The notes beneath the pieces are model-generated. The model saw only the letters and a list, made by a program, of their open reading frames with translations. It ran no database searches and had not been told where the DNA came from. The position numbers were made by a program, and so were the translations under genes. 64,000 nt of DNA from a virus, in IMG/VR virus record IMGVR_UViG_3300036403_000039, positions 1 through 64,000 of that record; one strand, 5' to 3'. Shown here one piece after another: positions 1 to 7,421 of the stretch. The first letter of the stretch is position 1, and every line of letters begins with the position of its first letter.

Positions 1-480
1 TCAACGACTGGCTGACACCAGCGCCTCGCGTTGCGCCAGCCAGGACGCCGACAACCTTCCACGCAGCAACTGGCTGACACCCACCTCGAGGTGTCCCAAA
101 GCGATGGCTTCGATCAGGTCGGGGGCCAGTTGCGCCAGTCGGCTCATCTTGCTGGCTTGGCCGAGGTCGATGCCCTCGGCTGCCGCGATCTCGGTCATCG
201 AACTGAACCTTCCCTCATCCAGCAGGCGCTGCCAGTGGTGAGCGAGACCGAGCGCCCGTATCAATGGAGTGTCCTGCGCCATCTCACGCACCTGCCGCTC
301 ACGTTGAGCCTCGTCCAGGAATTCCTGCGGCGCGTCCAATGGCGTGATGACCTGCTTCTTCAGACCCCTTCGCACCAGTGTCCAGGGCAGGAAAGTCTCC
401 ATCTGCACGCCGCCAGCAGGCAGCGGCGTCTGGTACGTGATAGGGTCGCCCTTGGCGTGGCCGCGATGCTTGTTGCTCAT
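1..480 (-). CDS. Small HTH protein of recombinase cassette (paralogue A)
   Basis: A 159-residue protein whose stop codon lies exactly at the window edge, so it is complete. Residues about 75-125 contain a run resembling the DNA-binding HTH of ParB/KorB proteins: LLDEG, then a helix around ITAAEGI-type spacing, then LAQLAPDLIEAI. It has the same layout as the next gene upstream (477-848), so the two look like diverged duplicates. It overlaps that gene by 4 bases and is the last gene of the leftward cassette behind the serine recombinase. The role is unknown. Proteins of this type accompany phage and island serine recombinases, so a DNA-binding accessory role is plausible but inferred. Confidence 0.7.
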   Translation of the reverse strand: MSNKHRGHAKGDPITYQTPLPAGGVQMETFLPWTLVRRGLKKQVITPLDAPQEFLDEAQRERQVREMAQDTPLIRALGLAHHWQRLLDEGRFSSMTEIAAAEGIDLGQASKMSRLAQLAPDLIEAIALGHLEVGVSQLLRGRLSASWLAQREALVSASR

Positions 481-848
481 ACGCCCTCCTCAAAACTGGC
501 CATGAGCTGGCGCTGGGCCTGCCAGTCGACCATCAGCCGGTTTCGCTGAAACCACATCAGGGTCAACCGACGCGGCTGCTTGCCCGCCATGAACTGCTCG
601 ACAATGTCTGGGGCCAGCAGGGTCAGGCGCAGCAGTTCGTTGACCACCGAGTGGTGCAGTTTTTCGGCACGAGCGATGGCAGACCCACTTTGCATCGCAC
701 CGGTGTCCAGCAGGTGTTGCCAGTAGAAAGCACGTGCCAGACCATCAATTAGCGTGACGTCATGGACACTGCGTGCGTCGGTGGCCACGCGCTGGACGCC
801 CCGGCGTCGGAACGTCAGGGGCACGAAGGTTTCCATCGAATCGTCCAT
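477..848 (-). CDS. Small HTH protein of recombinase cassette (paralogue B)
   Basis: A 123-residue protein with a start METFVPLTFRRRGV that matches the METFLPWTLVRRG stretch of the downstream paralogue. It also has a similar WQHLLDTG...IARAEKL...LLAPDIVEQ helix-turn-helix-like core at about residues 43-85. The ATG overlaps the recombinase stop (ATGA), which implies translational coupling. It is shorter than paralogue A because it lacks the N-terminal 25 residues or so. No catalytic motif is visible. Function is unknown; DNA binding is inferred from the ParB-like HTH spacing. Confidence 0.7.
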   Translation of the reverse strand: MDDSMETFVPLTFRRRGVQRVATDARSVHDVTLIDGLARAFYWQHLLDTGAMQSGSAIARAEKLHHSVVNELLRLTLLAPDIVEQFMAGKQPRRLTLMWFQRNRLMVDWQAQRQLMASFEEGV

Positions 849-2236
849 CAGGCTTCGACCTCCAGCAGTTCAGCACCAATGCTGTCCGGGGCGAACTCCT
901 CGATCAGCGCGTTCCACCCCACCTCACGCCACTTCACCTTAATCCCTTGCACTTCGCCCGCATGGACGAGGTCGATGCGCTCGATCATCAGATTGGCGAT
1001 GCGGTGGCGCTCGACCGGAAACAATTGATCCCATATGTTGTTGAGCCGTCCCAACGCCATCACGGTGGTGGCCTCATCGATCTGGGCCCCGTTGCGTTGG
1101 ATGTGTCGAACCACCGATGCCACCGTTTCCGGGCTGGTCAGCACCGTTCGGATCTGGGCAACCACCGCCCCCTCAATCTCCGGCGCGGGCAGGCGCTCAT
1201 AGCTCTTGCCCGGTGCGCCGAACCGCGCTTCCGACTTGGACACGTAGTAGTGGTACTTGCGCCCGTTCTTGCGCGAGTAGGTCGGATACATCCGCTCGCC
1301 AGAGGGTGCGTACAGCAGGCCGCGCAGCAAGGCGTCGGTGCGCGACCTGATCTTGGTTTCCACCGATCGGGTGTGACCGTCCTTGGCCAGCACCTCGTGA
1401 ACCCGGCCCCACAGCCCTGGATCGATGATGGCTTGATGCACGCCCGGGTACCAACTGCCCTTGTGCGACAACTCCCCGAGGTAGATGCGGTTGCGCAGCA
1501 GCTTGTACAGGTACTTCTTGTCGATGCGCGTGCCCGCCCGCGTTTGGCCGTCCTGTGTCGTCCACGCCTTGGTCGTGATGCCATCCAGCGTCAGGTTGGC
1601 GGCAATCTGGGTGGGCGAACCGATGGTCAGCATCTCCTCAAAGATGCGCCGCACCACCGCCGCCTCCGCGTCGTTGATGACCAGTAGACGGTTCTCGACG
1701 TCGTAGCCCAAGGGTGGCACGCCCCCCATCCACATCCCTTTGCGTTTGCTGGCGGCGATCTTGTCGCGGATGCGCTCGCCGGTGACCTCGCGCTCGAACT
1801 GGGCGAAGGACAGCAGCACGTTGAGCATCAGCCGTCCCATCGAGGTGGTGGTGTTGAACTGCTGCGTAACCGACACGAACGACACGCCCTGGCGCTCGAA
1901 CACCTCGACCATCTTGGAGAAGTCGGCAAGGCTGCGCGTCAGGCGGTCAATTTTGTAGACCACCACGATGTCGATCTGGCCGCACTCGATGTCGGCCATC
2001 AGGCGTTTCAGTCCGGGACGATCCGTGTTGCCGCCGGAGAAGCCGGGGTCGTCGTAGTCGTCGGCCACCGGAATCCATCCTTCTGCGCGTTGGCTGGCGA
2101 CGTAGGCGTGGCCAGCCTCCTTCTGGGCATCGATGGAGTTGAACTCCTGGTCAAGGCGCTCGTCCGACGACACCCGGCAGTAGACGGCGCAGCGTTTGCG
2201 TGCCTTGGGAGATGCAATTTGTGCAGCGTCGCTCAT
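848..2236 (-). CDS. Serine site-specific recombinase (large serine recombinase family)
   Basis: A 462-residue recombinase that would cut and rejoin DNA through a serine-DNA intermediate. The resolvase domain spans about residues 14-160. It has YCRVSSDE with the likely nucleophile Ser23, the arginine-bearing motif KIDRLTRS, and the long helix start GRLMLNVLLSFAQFE. A recombinase domain follows (PPLGYDV, LLRNRIYLGE). The usual CxxC zinc ribbon is replaced by LLRGLLYAPSGERMYP, as in a subgroup of prophage recombinases. I chose the start at MSDAAQ because it overlaps the DUF2924 stop (ATGA); the longer frame runs back into DUF2924. It probably integrates or excises the prophage, but the target site is not identifiable here. 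Confidence 0.93.
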   Translation of the reverse strand: MSDAAQIASPKARKRCAVYCRVSSDERLDQEFNSIDAQKEAGHAYVASQRAEGWIPVADDYDDPGFSGGNTDRPGLKRLMADIECGQIDIVVVYKIDRLTRSLADFSKMVEVFERQGVSFVSVTQQFNTTTSMGRLMLNVLLSFAQFEREVTGERIRDKIAASKRKGMWMGGVPPLGYDVENRLLVINDAEAAVVRRIFEEMLTIGSPTQIAANLTLDGITTKAWTTQDGQTRAGTRIDKKYLYKLLRNRIYLGELSHKGSWYPGVHQAIIDPGLWGRVHEVLAKDGHTRSVETKIRSRTDALLRGLLYAPSGERMYPTYSRKNGRKYHYYVSKSEARFGAPGKSYERLPAPEIEGAVVAQIRTVLTSPETVASVVRHIQRNGAQIDEATTVMALGRLNNIWDQLFPVERHRIANLMIERIDLVHAGEVQGIKVKWREVGWNALIEEFAPDSIGAELLEVEA

Positions 2237-2685
2237 TGCGCACCTGCCTTGCCGGTCAGGCCGAAGAACAGCGGGCCCGACCAGTGCGTGCCGGTGATCT
2301 GGCGGGCCACGGCGGTCAGGCTCTTGAAGGTACTGCCCTCGTATTCGAACAGGCCGTCGGCGGTGACCGCCACCTTGTGTTCGCGGTCGCCCCATTCGCG
2401 AAGCAGCACCGTGCCGGGCGCGAAGTTGATGTCGCGTGGACGTGCCCGCAGCTTGATCTTGGAATGCTTGGCTCCGATGGCTTCCAGCCGCTGGCGCGTG
2501 TTGTGCGCCAGACCGCCGAAGGCTTCTTCCTGCATCTTGTAGGCGATGCGCGACTCAATGAAGACGCGGTTGGGGTTGATGGGGCGGCTGCTGAAGTACC
2601 GATCCCACACTGGCCACAGCTCAGTGATGGGCAGGCTCGACAGCTCCGCGATCTGCGCGGCGACGGATGCTTGTTTCTCGTTCAT
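2233..2685 (-). CDS. DUF2924 domain protein
   Basis: A 150-residue member of DUF2924, a family regularly encoded immediately before serine recombinases in prophages and islands. Recognisable features are the opening QIAELSSLPITELWPVWDRYF, the RPGT/GTVLLREW-like segment and the C-terminal TGTHWSGPLFFGL. The ATG at 2685 has an AGGAG 8 bases upstream; a GTG one codon earlier is also possible. It ends in an ATGA overlap with the recombinase, so the two are almost certainly co-translated. The biochemical role is unknown; accessory DNA binding in recombination is a guess from context. Confidence 0.88.
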   Translation of the reverse strand: MNEKQASVAAQIAELSSLPITELWPVWDRYFSSRPINPNRVFIESRIAYKMQEEAFGGLAHNTRQRLEAIGAKHSKIKLRARPRDINFAPGTVLLREWGDREHKVAVTADGLFEYEGSTFKSLTAVARQITGTHWSGPLFFGLTGKAGAQ

Positions 2686-2876
2686 CACAACTTCTCCTGT
2701 TGATAGGGGGTTGTATGAACACGCTGGTCGGGCAGGAAGCCAAGGCCAACTTCTCTCTGTTTTGGCGCTTCTGCGACGACGGTGCGGACGATAGCGGCCG
2801 CAAGGATGGCGGTGATTTCACCAGCGCGGGCGCTGGCGGACATCTCCGAGGGAGATGCGAGTTCGAGGTTCTTCAT
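2685..2876 (-). CDS. Short hypothetical protein leading the recombinase cassette
   Basis: A 63-residue open frame starting MKNLELASPSEM and ending in a GLGFLPDQRVHTTP-like tail. Its stop overlaps the DUF2924 start, so it could be a real first gene of the cassette. The tail is encoded by a DNA element that recurs three more times in the window (18004-18078, 19022-19086, 19316-19360) in untranslated positions. The frame may therefore be partly a by-product of a conserved leader. No fold or function is recognisable. Confidence 0.45.
   Translation of the reverse strand: MKNLELASPSEMSASARAGEITAILAAAIVRTVVAEAPKQREVGLGFLPDQRVHTTPYQQEKL
2699..2744 (-). repeat. Repeated intergenic leader element, copy D (diverged)
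   Basis: On the minus strand this reads CTTGGCTTC, 6 bases, then GACCAGCGTGTTC, then ATCAAC just before the DUF2924 ribosome site. It matches the three near-identical copies at 18004-18078, 19022-19086 and 19316-19360 in order and spacing, with a few substitutions. Here it also overlaps the end of the 63-residue frame. Confidence 0.6.
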
Positions 2877-2982
2877 GACGGCTCCGAGGAATTGGAATCG
2901 TCAGAAATAATGAACCTGAACCGTCGGAGAGGATGGCAACGCAGAGTAATCGGAAGAATGAATTGCGCGTTTACGAAACAGT

Positions 2983-3011
2983 TGACTGGCGAACGGCTTG
3001 GATCTATGATT
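2983..3011 (+). promoter_or_regulatory. Sigma70-like promoter of the repressor/protease operon
   Basis: TTGACT at 2983-2988 and TATGAT at 3006-3011 are separated by exactly 17 bases, close to the sigma70 consensus. It lies 37 bases before the HTH gene, placing transcription start near 3018, on top of the CAATTA repeats. Confidence 0.75.
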
Positions 3012-3016
3012 CGAGC

Positions 3017-3038
3017 AATTAACCAATTACGCAATTAG
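3017..3038 (+). promoter_or_regulatory. Three CAATTA direct repeats, likely repressor operator
   Basis: CAATTA occurs at 3017, 3025 and 3033 with an 8-base period, overlapping the inferred transcription start of the HTH gene. The longer string CAATTAACC recurs at 4195 before the next transcription unit. Autoregulation by the XRE protein is the natural reading, but it is inferred. Confidence 0.5.
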
Positions 3039-3047
3039 GATACGACC

Positions 3048-3326
3048 ATGCCTTTCGGAGACTTCATTCGCAAAAAGCGCGAAGAGAAGCAGATCCAGAT
3101 GAATGACTTCGCGCGTCAGCTCGAGATCTCGCCTGCCTACTGGTCACGCATAGAGCGCAACATGGAAAAGCCGCCCAAGGACGAGCTGATCCGCAAGGCT
3201 GCTGAGGTTCTGGGCATCGATCCGGACGACGCTTTCGTCGAAGCCAGTCGTCTGCCGCCAGACATGCGCGAAGATGTGGCCAGCGTGGTGCGGATGTACC
3301 GCCGGGAAGTGACGGAGAAAAAGTGA
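3048..3326 (+). CDS. XRE-family HTH transcriptional regulator
   Basis: A 92-residue protein with a Cro/C1-type HTH at about residues 5-60 (FIRKKREEK, then ISPAYWSRIERN as recognition helix). This is the usual size of small phage repressors. It is followed with no gap by an ImmA-type metalloprotease (stop TGA then ATG), the standard pairing in which the protease cleaves the repressor upon damage or another signal. It probably represses its own promoter through the CAATTA repeats at 3017-3038 and perhaps the unit starting at 4247. It could alternatively be the antitoxin-like half of an HTH-ImmA pair. Confidence 0.88.
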   Translation: MPFGDFIRKKREEKQIQMNDFARQLEISPAYWSRIERNMEKPPKDELIRKAAEVLGIDPDDAFVEASRLPPDMREDVASVVRMYRREVTEKK

Positions 3327-4139
3327 ATGCCGGTTCTGACCCTCGACTACCGGCATTGCGATCGCAAGCGCCCCAAATTCATCAAGCACGTTGAGATCGA
3401 AGCCATCGCCGCTCAGGCCCGCCAGCAGCTAGTTGGCGTCGGCGTTGATGCCATTGCCTTCGATGCTTTGCGGCAGATCGACCGTTTGAAAATCAACAAC
3501 ATCGACTTCGCGCTCGAGGTCAGCACCGAGTGCGATGTGCATGATGAGGATGGCAACCATGTATTCGGGATCTGCGAGTACGACCCCGGTGTTCCGGATA
3601 CGGCGATGGTGTGCGTCTCGCCGGTCGGAGAAAAACTCAGTGAACTGCTTGCCCTCAGCACATTGGCCCACGAACTCGGACACGCGGTGTTCGATGCGCC
3701 AGGCTGGATCATGGATGGCAGCAAGGGGCCGGGACTGTTCGACGCCTTTGAACCATGTGGGCAGCGTGCCTACCGCACCACCACGCCGGACAGCGAACAC
3801 TTGGCGAAAGTGCCAACAGCCCCTGCAGCAGCACTGGCGACAGAAGTGCATTTTGCCGAGCTGCGCGCCAACGAGTTCATGGGGTCACTGCTGGTGCCGC
3901 GCCAACTGTTGAGCACAGCAGCAGAGGAGCTGGCTCCGGAATACAACGTCAGCGTGCATCGTGGGCCTTCGCTTGATCCTGAGATTCCAGGCACCAGCCT
4001 ACACCTCACCGCTACATCCCCCGCCGAAATGGATTTGCTGGAGCGGGCACTGGCCATGCGTTTTGGCGTCAACCCGCGCTTTGTGCAGGTGCGCTTGCAG
4101 CGCTACGGCCTGACCCGACCGGGGGCTGCAGTGCGCTGA
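3327..4139 (+). CDS. ImmA/IrrE family metallo-endopeptidase
   Basis: A 270-residue protein with the zinc-protease signature HELGH at residues 115-119 (preceded by LALSTLA) and the downstream helix AELRANEFMGSLLVP that normally supplies the third ligand. ImmA in ICEBs1 cleaves the element's XRE repressor, so the adjacent 92-residue HTH protein is the expected substrate. An unusually acidic and variable segment precedes the motif. The gene ends 24 bases before a strong intrinsic terminator, so HTH and ImmA form a closed two-gene unit. Confidence 0.9.
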   Translation: MPVLTLDYRHCDRKRPKFIKHVEIEAIAAQARQQLVGVGVDAIAFDALRQIDRLKINNIDFALEVSTECDVHDEDGNHVFGICEYDPGVPDTAMVCVSPVGEKLSELLALSTLAHELGHAVFDAPGWIMDGSKGPGLFDAFEPCGQRAYRTTTPDSEHLAKVPTAPAAALATEVHFAELRANEFMGSLLVPRQLLSTAAEELAPEYNVSVHRGPSLDPEIPGTSLHLTATSPAEMDLLERALAMRFGVNPRFVQVRLQRYGLTRPGAAVR

Positions 4140-4162
4140 ACAACGAACCCCAAAACTTCCGC

Positions 4163-4186
4163 GCCGACCTCGCGTCGGCATTTTTT
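4163..4186 (+). terminator. Intrinsic terminator after ImmA gene
   Basis: A 6-bp stem GCCGAC/GTCGGC with a 5-base loop is followed by ATTTTTT. It closes the HTH-ImmA unit. Confidence 0.8.
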
Positions 4187-4194
4187 GAACCGAT

Positions 4195-4203
4195 CAATTA
4201 ACC
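4195..4203 (+). promoter_or_regulatory. Second CAATTAACC operator-like site
   Basis: An exact 9-base match to the site at 3017-3025, located between the terminator and the start of the next gene. It suggests the same regulator controls the unit starting at 4247. Confidence 0.4.
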
Positions 4204-4246
4204 GTTCGCGCAATCGCGCACATTGTTTCTTAAAGGAGTGGCGTGT

Positions 4247-5641
4247 ATGACAACAACCGAACTGAACAACATCCAATCCAGCAACGTGCCTGCGTTTGCC
4301 GAGACGGAAAATGGCAAACCCCGGACTCGCGGCAAGGACAACGGCCCCAGCACCTTGCCGCTTCTGGAGCGTCTGGTGCACCTCACCCGCAAAGTGCAGC
4401 GCCCGATGCTGCTGCGGGTGCTACTGGAATCGGCGCGTGGTCAGGAACTCCCTGCCGTACAGGCGTTGACCGATGAGGCCAAAGGCTCACTGCCTATTCC
4501 ATCCCGCAATGCGCTGTTCGCACTGGTTGCCGAGATGCAGCCGGAAGTACAGGCTCGCCTCGAACGCGCCGCCGAGCGCATCACATTGCTGGTCGACGAG
4601 TATGGCGCGTTGGCAGTGACGGAGCTGATGGATGCAAGTAGGCCCGATGATGCGGCCATTCTCGCGGCTCCGTCCGACAAGTACAGCCGGGCGCTCTACC
4701 TGTATCTGGAACAGGAGTGTGCGACGTCAGGCTCCGTGAAAAATCGCTTCGAGCACGCCGAACAACGCCAGCAGGTGCTGCGGCATTTCCAGAGCGAAAA
4801 ATACTCCAGCCATTACCTCGGACCCAAAGGTGCGCAGCCGGGACTGGACGGGGCTGCGGAGGAAAGTTTGAAACAACGCTTGGCGGAACTGTTCCCGCAG
4901 GTGAAGGCTGATGACATCCTCGTCGAGCCATTCGCCCATCGGGAAAGTGATGCCCCCGATGCACCGGTGCTGATCTTCACGCTGTCGGCCAAATTCAACG
5001 GCAAGCACATCCATTACCCGAAAATCATCAATGGCGAGGACACCGATGTGGATGACTCGTCGACGATTTATGTCCGCTACTCCTGGCACAGCAGCAAAGG
5101 CGAATTGTCGGTATTCAGTGACGATGAAACCGTGCGGCCCGAACTGGCCAAGGCCTTCCGCGACGTGGTGCTGGGCGGCGATGGCGACATTCACACCATG
5201 CCGATGCGTGAGTTCGACCTCATGGGTTTCTGCACGCCCGCCATCCTGGCCCGGTTCAAGAAAGACCGTATTGCAGGCATTGAATCCATCGACATCAAGC
5301 ACATTCTGATTGCCAACCCCGAAGTGCGTCAGACCACGCTGAAAAACCGGCTGATCGCCCGCCGCGTGGAGAACCCGTTGCTGATCAAGCGCGACCGTTT
5401 CGAGGATCGCAATATTTACGAGGTGGCGGGCACGGTCTATCCGCTCGTCGACCTGACAAATTACGTCGTGAAGCAGGTCAAACTGACCTTCCGGATCGCC
5501 CCGACTGCGCATCGCAAAGTGCACGACGTGACAGTGCAGATCACTACGCCCAACGGGTTCAATGATGGCAAGTTGACCAGGGCCGATAGCGAACTGGTGT
5601 TTGCCCAGCTCATGCAACTTGACTGCGCCCGCCAGTACTGA
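4247..5641 (+). CDS. Unknown conserved-looking protein (464 aa) in repressor region
   Basis: I do not recognise this family. It is a soluble protein without signal peptide or membrane segments. It has a helical N-terminal half (residues about 35-150, many Leu/Glu/Ala) and a beta-rich C-terminal half with stretches such as VRYSWHSSKGELSVFSDDE and DIKHILIANPEVR. The start at 4247 is set by AAGGAG 8 bases upstream; an in-frame ATG 8 codons earlier has no ribosome site. The next gene follows 7 bases after the stop, so the two are an operon. They sit in the lysogeny-control region behind a copy of the putative repressor site, which would fit a lysogenically expressed accessory (for example exclusion or defence) pair. 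That is inference only. Confidence 0.75.
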   Translation: MTTTELNNIQSSNVPAFAETENGKPRTRGKDNGPSTLPLLERLVHLTRKVQRPMLLRVLLESARGQELPAVQALTDEAKGSLPIPSRNALFALVAEMQPEVQARLERAAERITLLVDEYGALAVTELMDASRPDDAAILAAPSDKYSRALYLYLEQECATSGSVKNRFEHAEQRQQVLRHFQSEKYSSHYLGPKGAQPGLDGAAEESLKQRLAELFPQVKADDILVEPFAHRESDAPDAPVLIFTLSAKFNGKHIHYPKIINGEDTDVDDSSTIYVRYSWHSSKGELSVFSDDETVRPELAKAFRDVVLGGDGDIHTMPMREFDLMGFCTPAILARFKKDRIAGIESIDIKHILIANPEVRQTTLKNRLIARRVENPLLIKRDRFEDRNIYEVAGTVYPLVDLTNYVVKQVKLTFRIAPTAHRKVHDVTVQITTPNGFNDGKLTRADSELVFAQLMQLDCARQY

Positions 5642-5648
5642 GGTGGCC

Positions 5649-6566
5649 ATGCTGCATTCGGAATATTTGCTGATGCTAGAGCGTACTCGCAGCCTCGAGG
5701 AACGGCTGTCGTCCGACGATTTGAGTGGACACGCGGCAGATTTCCTCGCTCGGCGCTGGGTGATTGCTGATGGACACCTGACACACATCCTTGTGCCGGT
5801 GCTCGACATTGAGCAGGAGGTCGAGGTTGATGTCGACGATGACCTGCAAACCTACTGCTACCAAAGCCCGGGTTGCCGTGGCCGGGTTGTCACGCGACCG
5901 CTGGCGGATATCACGCTGTACGCGATCAACCTTGATGCTTGGATGGACGAGATCTGCAACCTGCTCGAAATTGAGCCTTCACAGCGGGCACGCCGTCGGG
6001 AGGTCATCGCAGATCACCTCTGGCATTTGGGCAATATCCGAGTGGGCAACACACATCGGCACGCACCGGTTTATCTTGCCCGCCGCATGAATGTTGCAGA
6101 TCAGGACTTGCGGCAAGCACTCCTGAACGCCAAGCGGCCCAGCCAAGGCATCGTGCTGACTGCACACGACGTGGATATCGAACTGCCGAACAGCCACCAG
6201 ACCTGTGGCATCGACAGGTTGCTGGTGAATTCTGGCGGTGACATCACCTATGACGCCGATCTACTCCATCGCTTGCTGAAGGGTATCGCTGCCGATGCCG
6301 ACGATCCGGATGAATATTTCAATGCAGAGATTGGTGAACTGAAACTGGCCTGTCTCCCTGAGCCCAAGACCTTCAAAGGTAAGCAAAAAGAGGTCATTGC
6401 GATGTTCTGGAAGGCGCGCCAGCAGCACAGCCTCAAATGGTCGGAAGTCACAACACGAACCAGTTGCGGCAAAGATCCAGACAGTGTTTTTGGCCCCGAC
6501 TGGTCAGTCTGGCTGGAGCGTATTGAAGGTCAGCGCGGCTATTACCGGCTGCGAACACGGCAGTAA
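5649..6566 (+). CDS. Unknown protein (305 aa) co-operonic with 464-aa gene
   Basis: A soluble acidic protein with no recognised family. It starts MLHSEYLLMLERTR with GAGGTGG upstream. A CYQSPGCRGR stretch near residue 72 might bind metal, but only two cysteines are close together. The central part (SQRARRREVIADHLWHLG) is helical and basic. The C terminus (KTFKGKQKEVIAMFWKARQ, then TRTSCGKDPDSVFG, then WLERIEGQRGYYRL) looks like a winged-helix fold, as in many regulators. It lies directly downstream of the 464-residue gene and is probably its partner. Confidence 0.75.
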   Translation: MLHSEYLLMLERTRSLEERLSSDDLSGHAADFLARRWVIADGHLTHILVPVLDIEQEVEVDVDDDLQTYCYQSPGCRGRVVTRPLADITLYAINLDAWMDEICNLLEIEPSQRARRREVIADHLWHLGNIRVGNTHRHAPVYLARRMNVADQDLRQALLNAKRPSQGIVLTAHDVDIELPNSHQTCGIDRLLVNSGGDITYDADLLHRLLKGIAADADDPDEYFNAEIGELKLACLPEPKTFKGKQKEVIAMFWKARQQHSLKWSEVTTRTSCGKDPDSVFGPDWSVWLERIEGQRGYYRLRTRQ

Positions 6567-6569
6567 ATT

Positions 6570-6621
6570 TCCGGCGATTTTTCCGGAATGCCATCCGGAC
6601 ATCATCCGGATTCATATCCGA
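6570..6621 (+). promoter_or_regulatory. Helically phased array of five TCCGG/TCCGA sites
   Basis: TCCGG or TCCGA occurs at 6570, 6582, 6594, 6605 and 6617, that is every 11-12 bases; three copies are the palindrome TCCGGA. The array lies immediately before the early operon that starts at 6662. Such spacing presents identical sites on one face of the helix, as in operators for cooperative binding. Confidence 0.6.
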
Positions 6622-6661
6622 AGAATGAGCAGTGCCCGTTTAGTTCAAAGGAGCACTGCAA

Positions 6662-6928
6662 ATGGCAAATACCCACCCAACGCGACAATATGGCCACGCA
6701 TCCCGCGTGTCGTCGCCCCCCTCTGCACACCCGTGCATCGCATTGACTGAAAACGAACTGGCGAGCCGCTGGGGACTTTCGGTCAAAACCCTGCGCCGCT
6801 GGCGACAGGAACAGCTCGGGCCGATCTTCTGCAAGCTCGGCGCGCGTGTCACCTACCTGATCACTGAAGTCGAAGCTTTCGAACGGCGTGTCTCGCGCTA
6901 CTCGACCTTCGCTCGTGCGTATCAGTAA
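6662..6928 (+). CDS. HTH (MerR/excisionase-like) DNA-binding protein
   Basis: An 88-residue protein. Residues about 28-80 form a small winged-helix of the excisionase/HTH_17 type: LTENELASRWGLSVKTLRRWRQEQLGP, followed by a beta wing and ITEVEAFERR. The first 25 residues are a polar, proline-rich tail. CAAAGGAG sits upstream. It opens the rightward early operon, directly behind the phased TCCGGA array. It could act as Xis for the recombinase or as early-operon regulator; the sequence does not decide between them. Confidence 0.8.
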   Translation: MANTHPTRQYGHASRVSSPPSAHPCIALTENELASRWGLSVKTLRRWRQEQLGPIFCKLGARVTYLITEVEAFERRVSRYSTFARAYQ

Positions 6929-6939
6929 GGAGGATGACC

Positions 6940-7416
6940 ATGAGCGATCTGACCATCTTCCCCGCCGACATCGCTGAGATGTCCGTCAGCCAACTGGCCG
7001 CTCTGCCGCCCGCGCAGAAAGTCGAGATCGACAAGAACCTCGACGCGGCCATCGACTGGCTCAAGAAGGCGCGCACCAAGTTCGATGCGGCGCTCGACGC
7101 GGCCTACGGTGAACAGGCCCGCGCCGCGCTGCGTGAATCCGGCCGCGATTTCGGCACCGCCCACATCAGCGATGGCCCGCTGCATCTCAAGTTCGAGTTG
7201 CCTAAGAAAGTCAGCTGGAACCAGCAGCAACTGGCCGAAATCGCCGAACGCATCGTGGCGTCGGGCGAAAAGGTCGAGGGCTATCTCGACATCAAGTTGT
7301 CCGTCTCCGAATCCCGCTTCACGAACTGGCCGCCTGCTTTGCAGCAGCAGTTCGCCGCCGCTCGCACCGTGGATTCCGGCAAGCCGTCTTTCACCCTTTC
7401 CCTTGATTCGGAGTAA
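6940..7416 (+). CDS. Conserved phage early protein of unknown function
   Basis: A 158-residue protein with a helical N-terminus rich in Ala/Lys (KNLDAAIDWLKKARTKFDAALDAAY) and a beta-like middle (HLKFELPKKVSWNQQQL). TAAGGAGG lies 6 bases before the ATG at 6940, which decides this start over the ATG at 6934. It precedes the BRO and ATPase genes in an operon with almost no gaps, so a part in phage DNA replication or recombination is likely. No motif supports a specific activity. Confidence 0.75.
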   Translation: MSDLTIFPADIAEMSVSQLAALPPAQKVEIDKNLDAAIDWLKKARTKFDAALDAAYGEQARAALRESGRDFGTAHISDGPLHLKFELPKKVSWNQQQLAEIAERIVASGEKVEGYLDIKLSVSESRFTNWPPALQQQFAAARTVDSGKPSFTLSLDSE

Positions 7417-7421
7417 TGGCC

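Noticed and set aside
3048-4139. Toxin-antitoxin pair
   Set aside because: HTH plus ImmA-type protease with HELGH is the usual phage repressor/anti-repressor protease arrangement; no toxin motif is visible, although an HTH-ImmA toxin-like role cannot be fully excluded.
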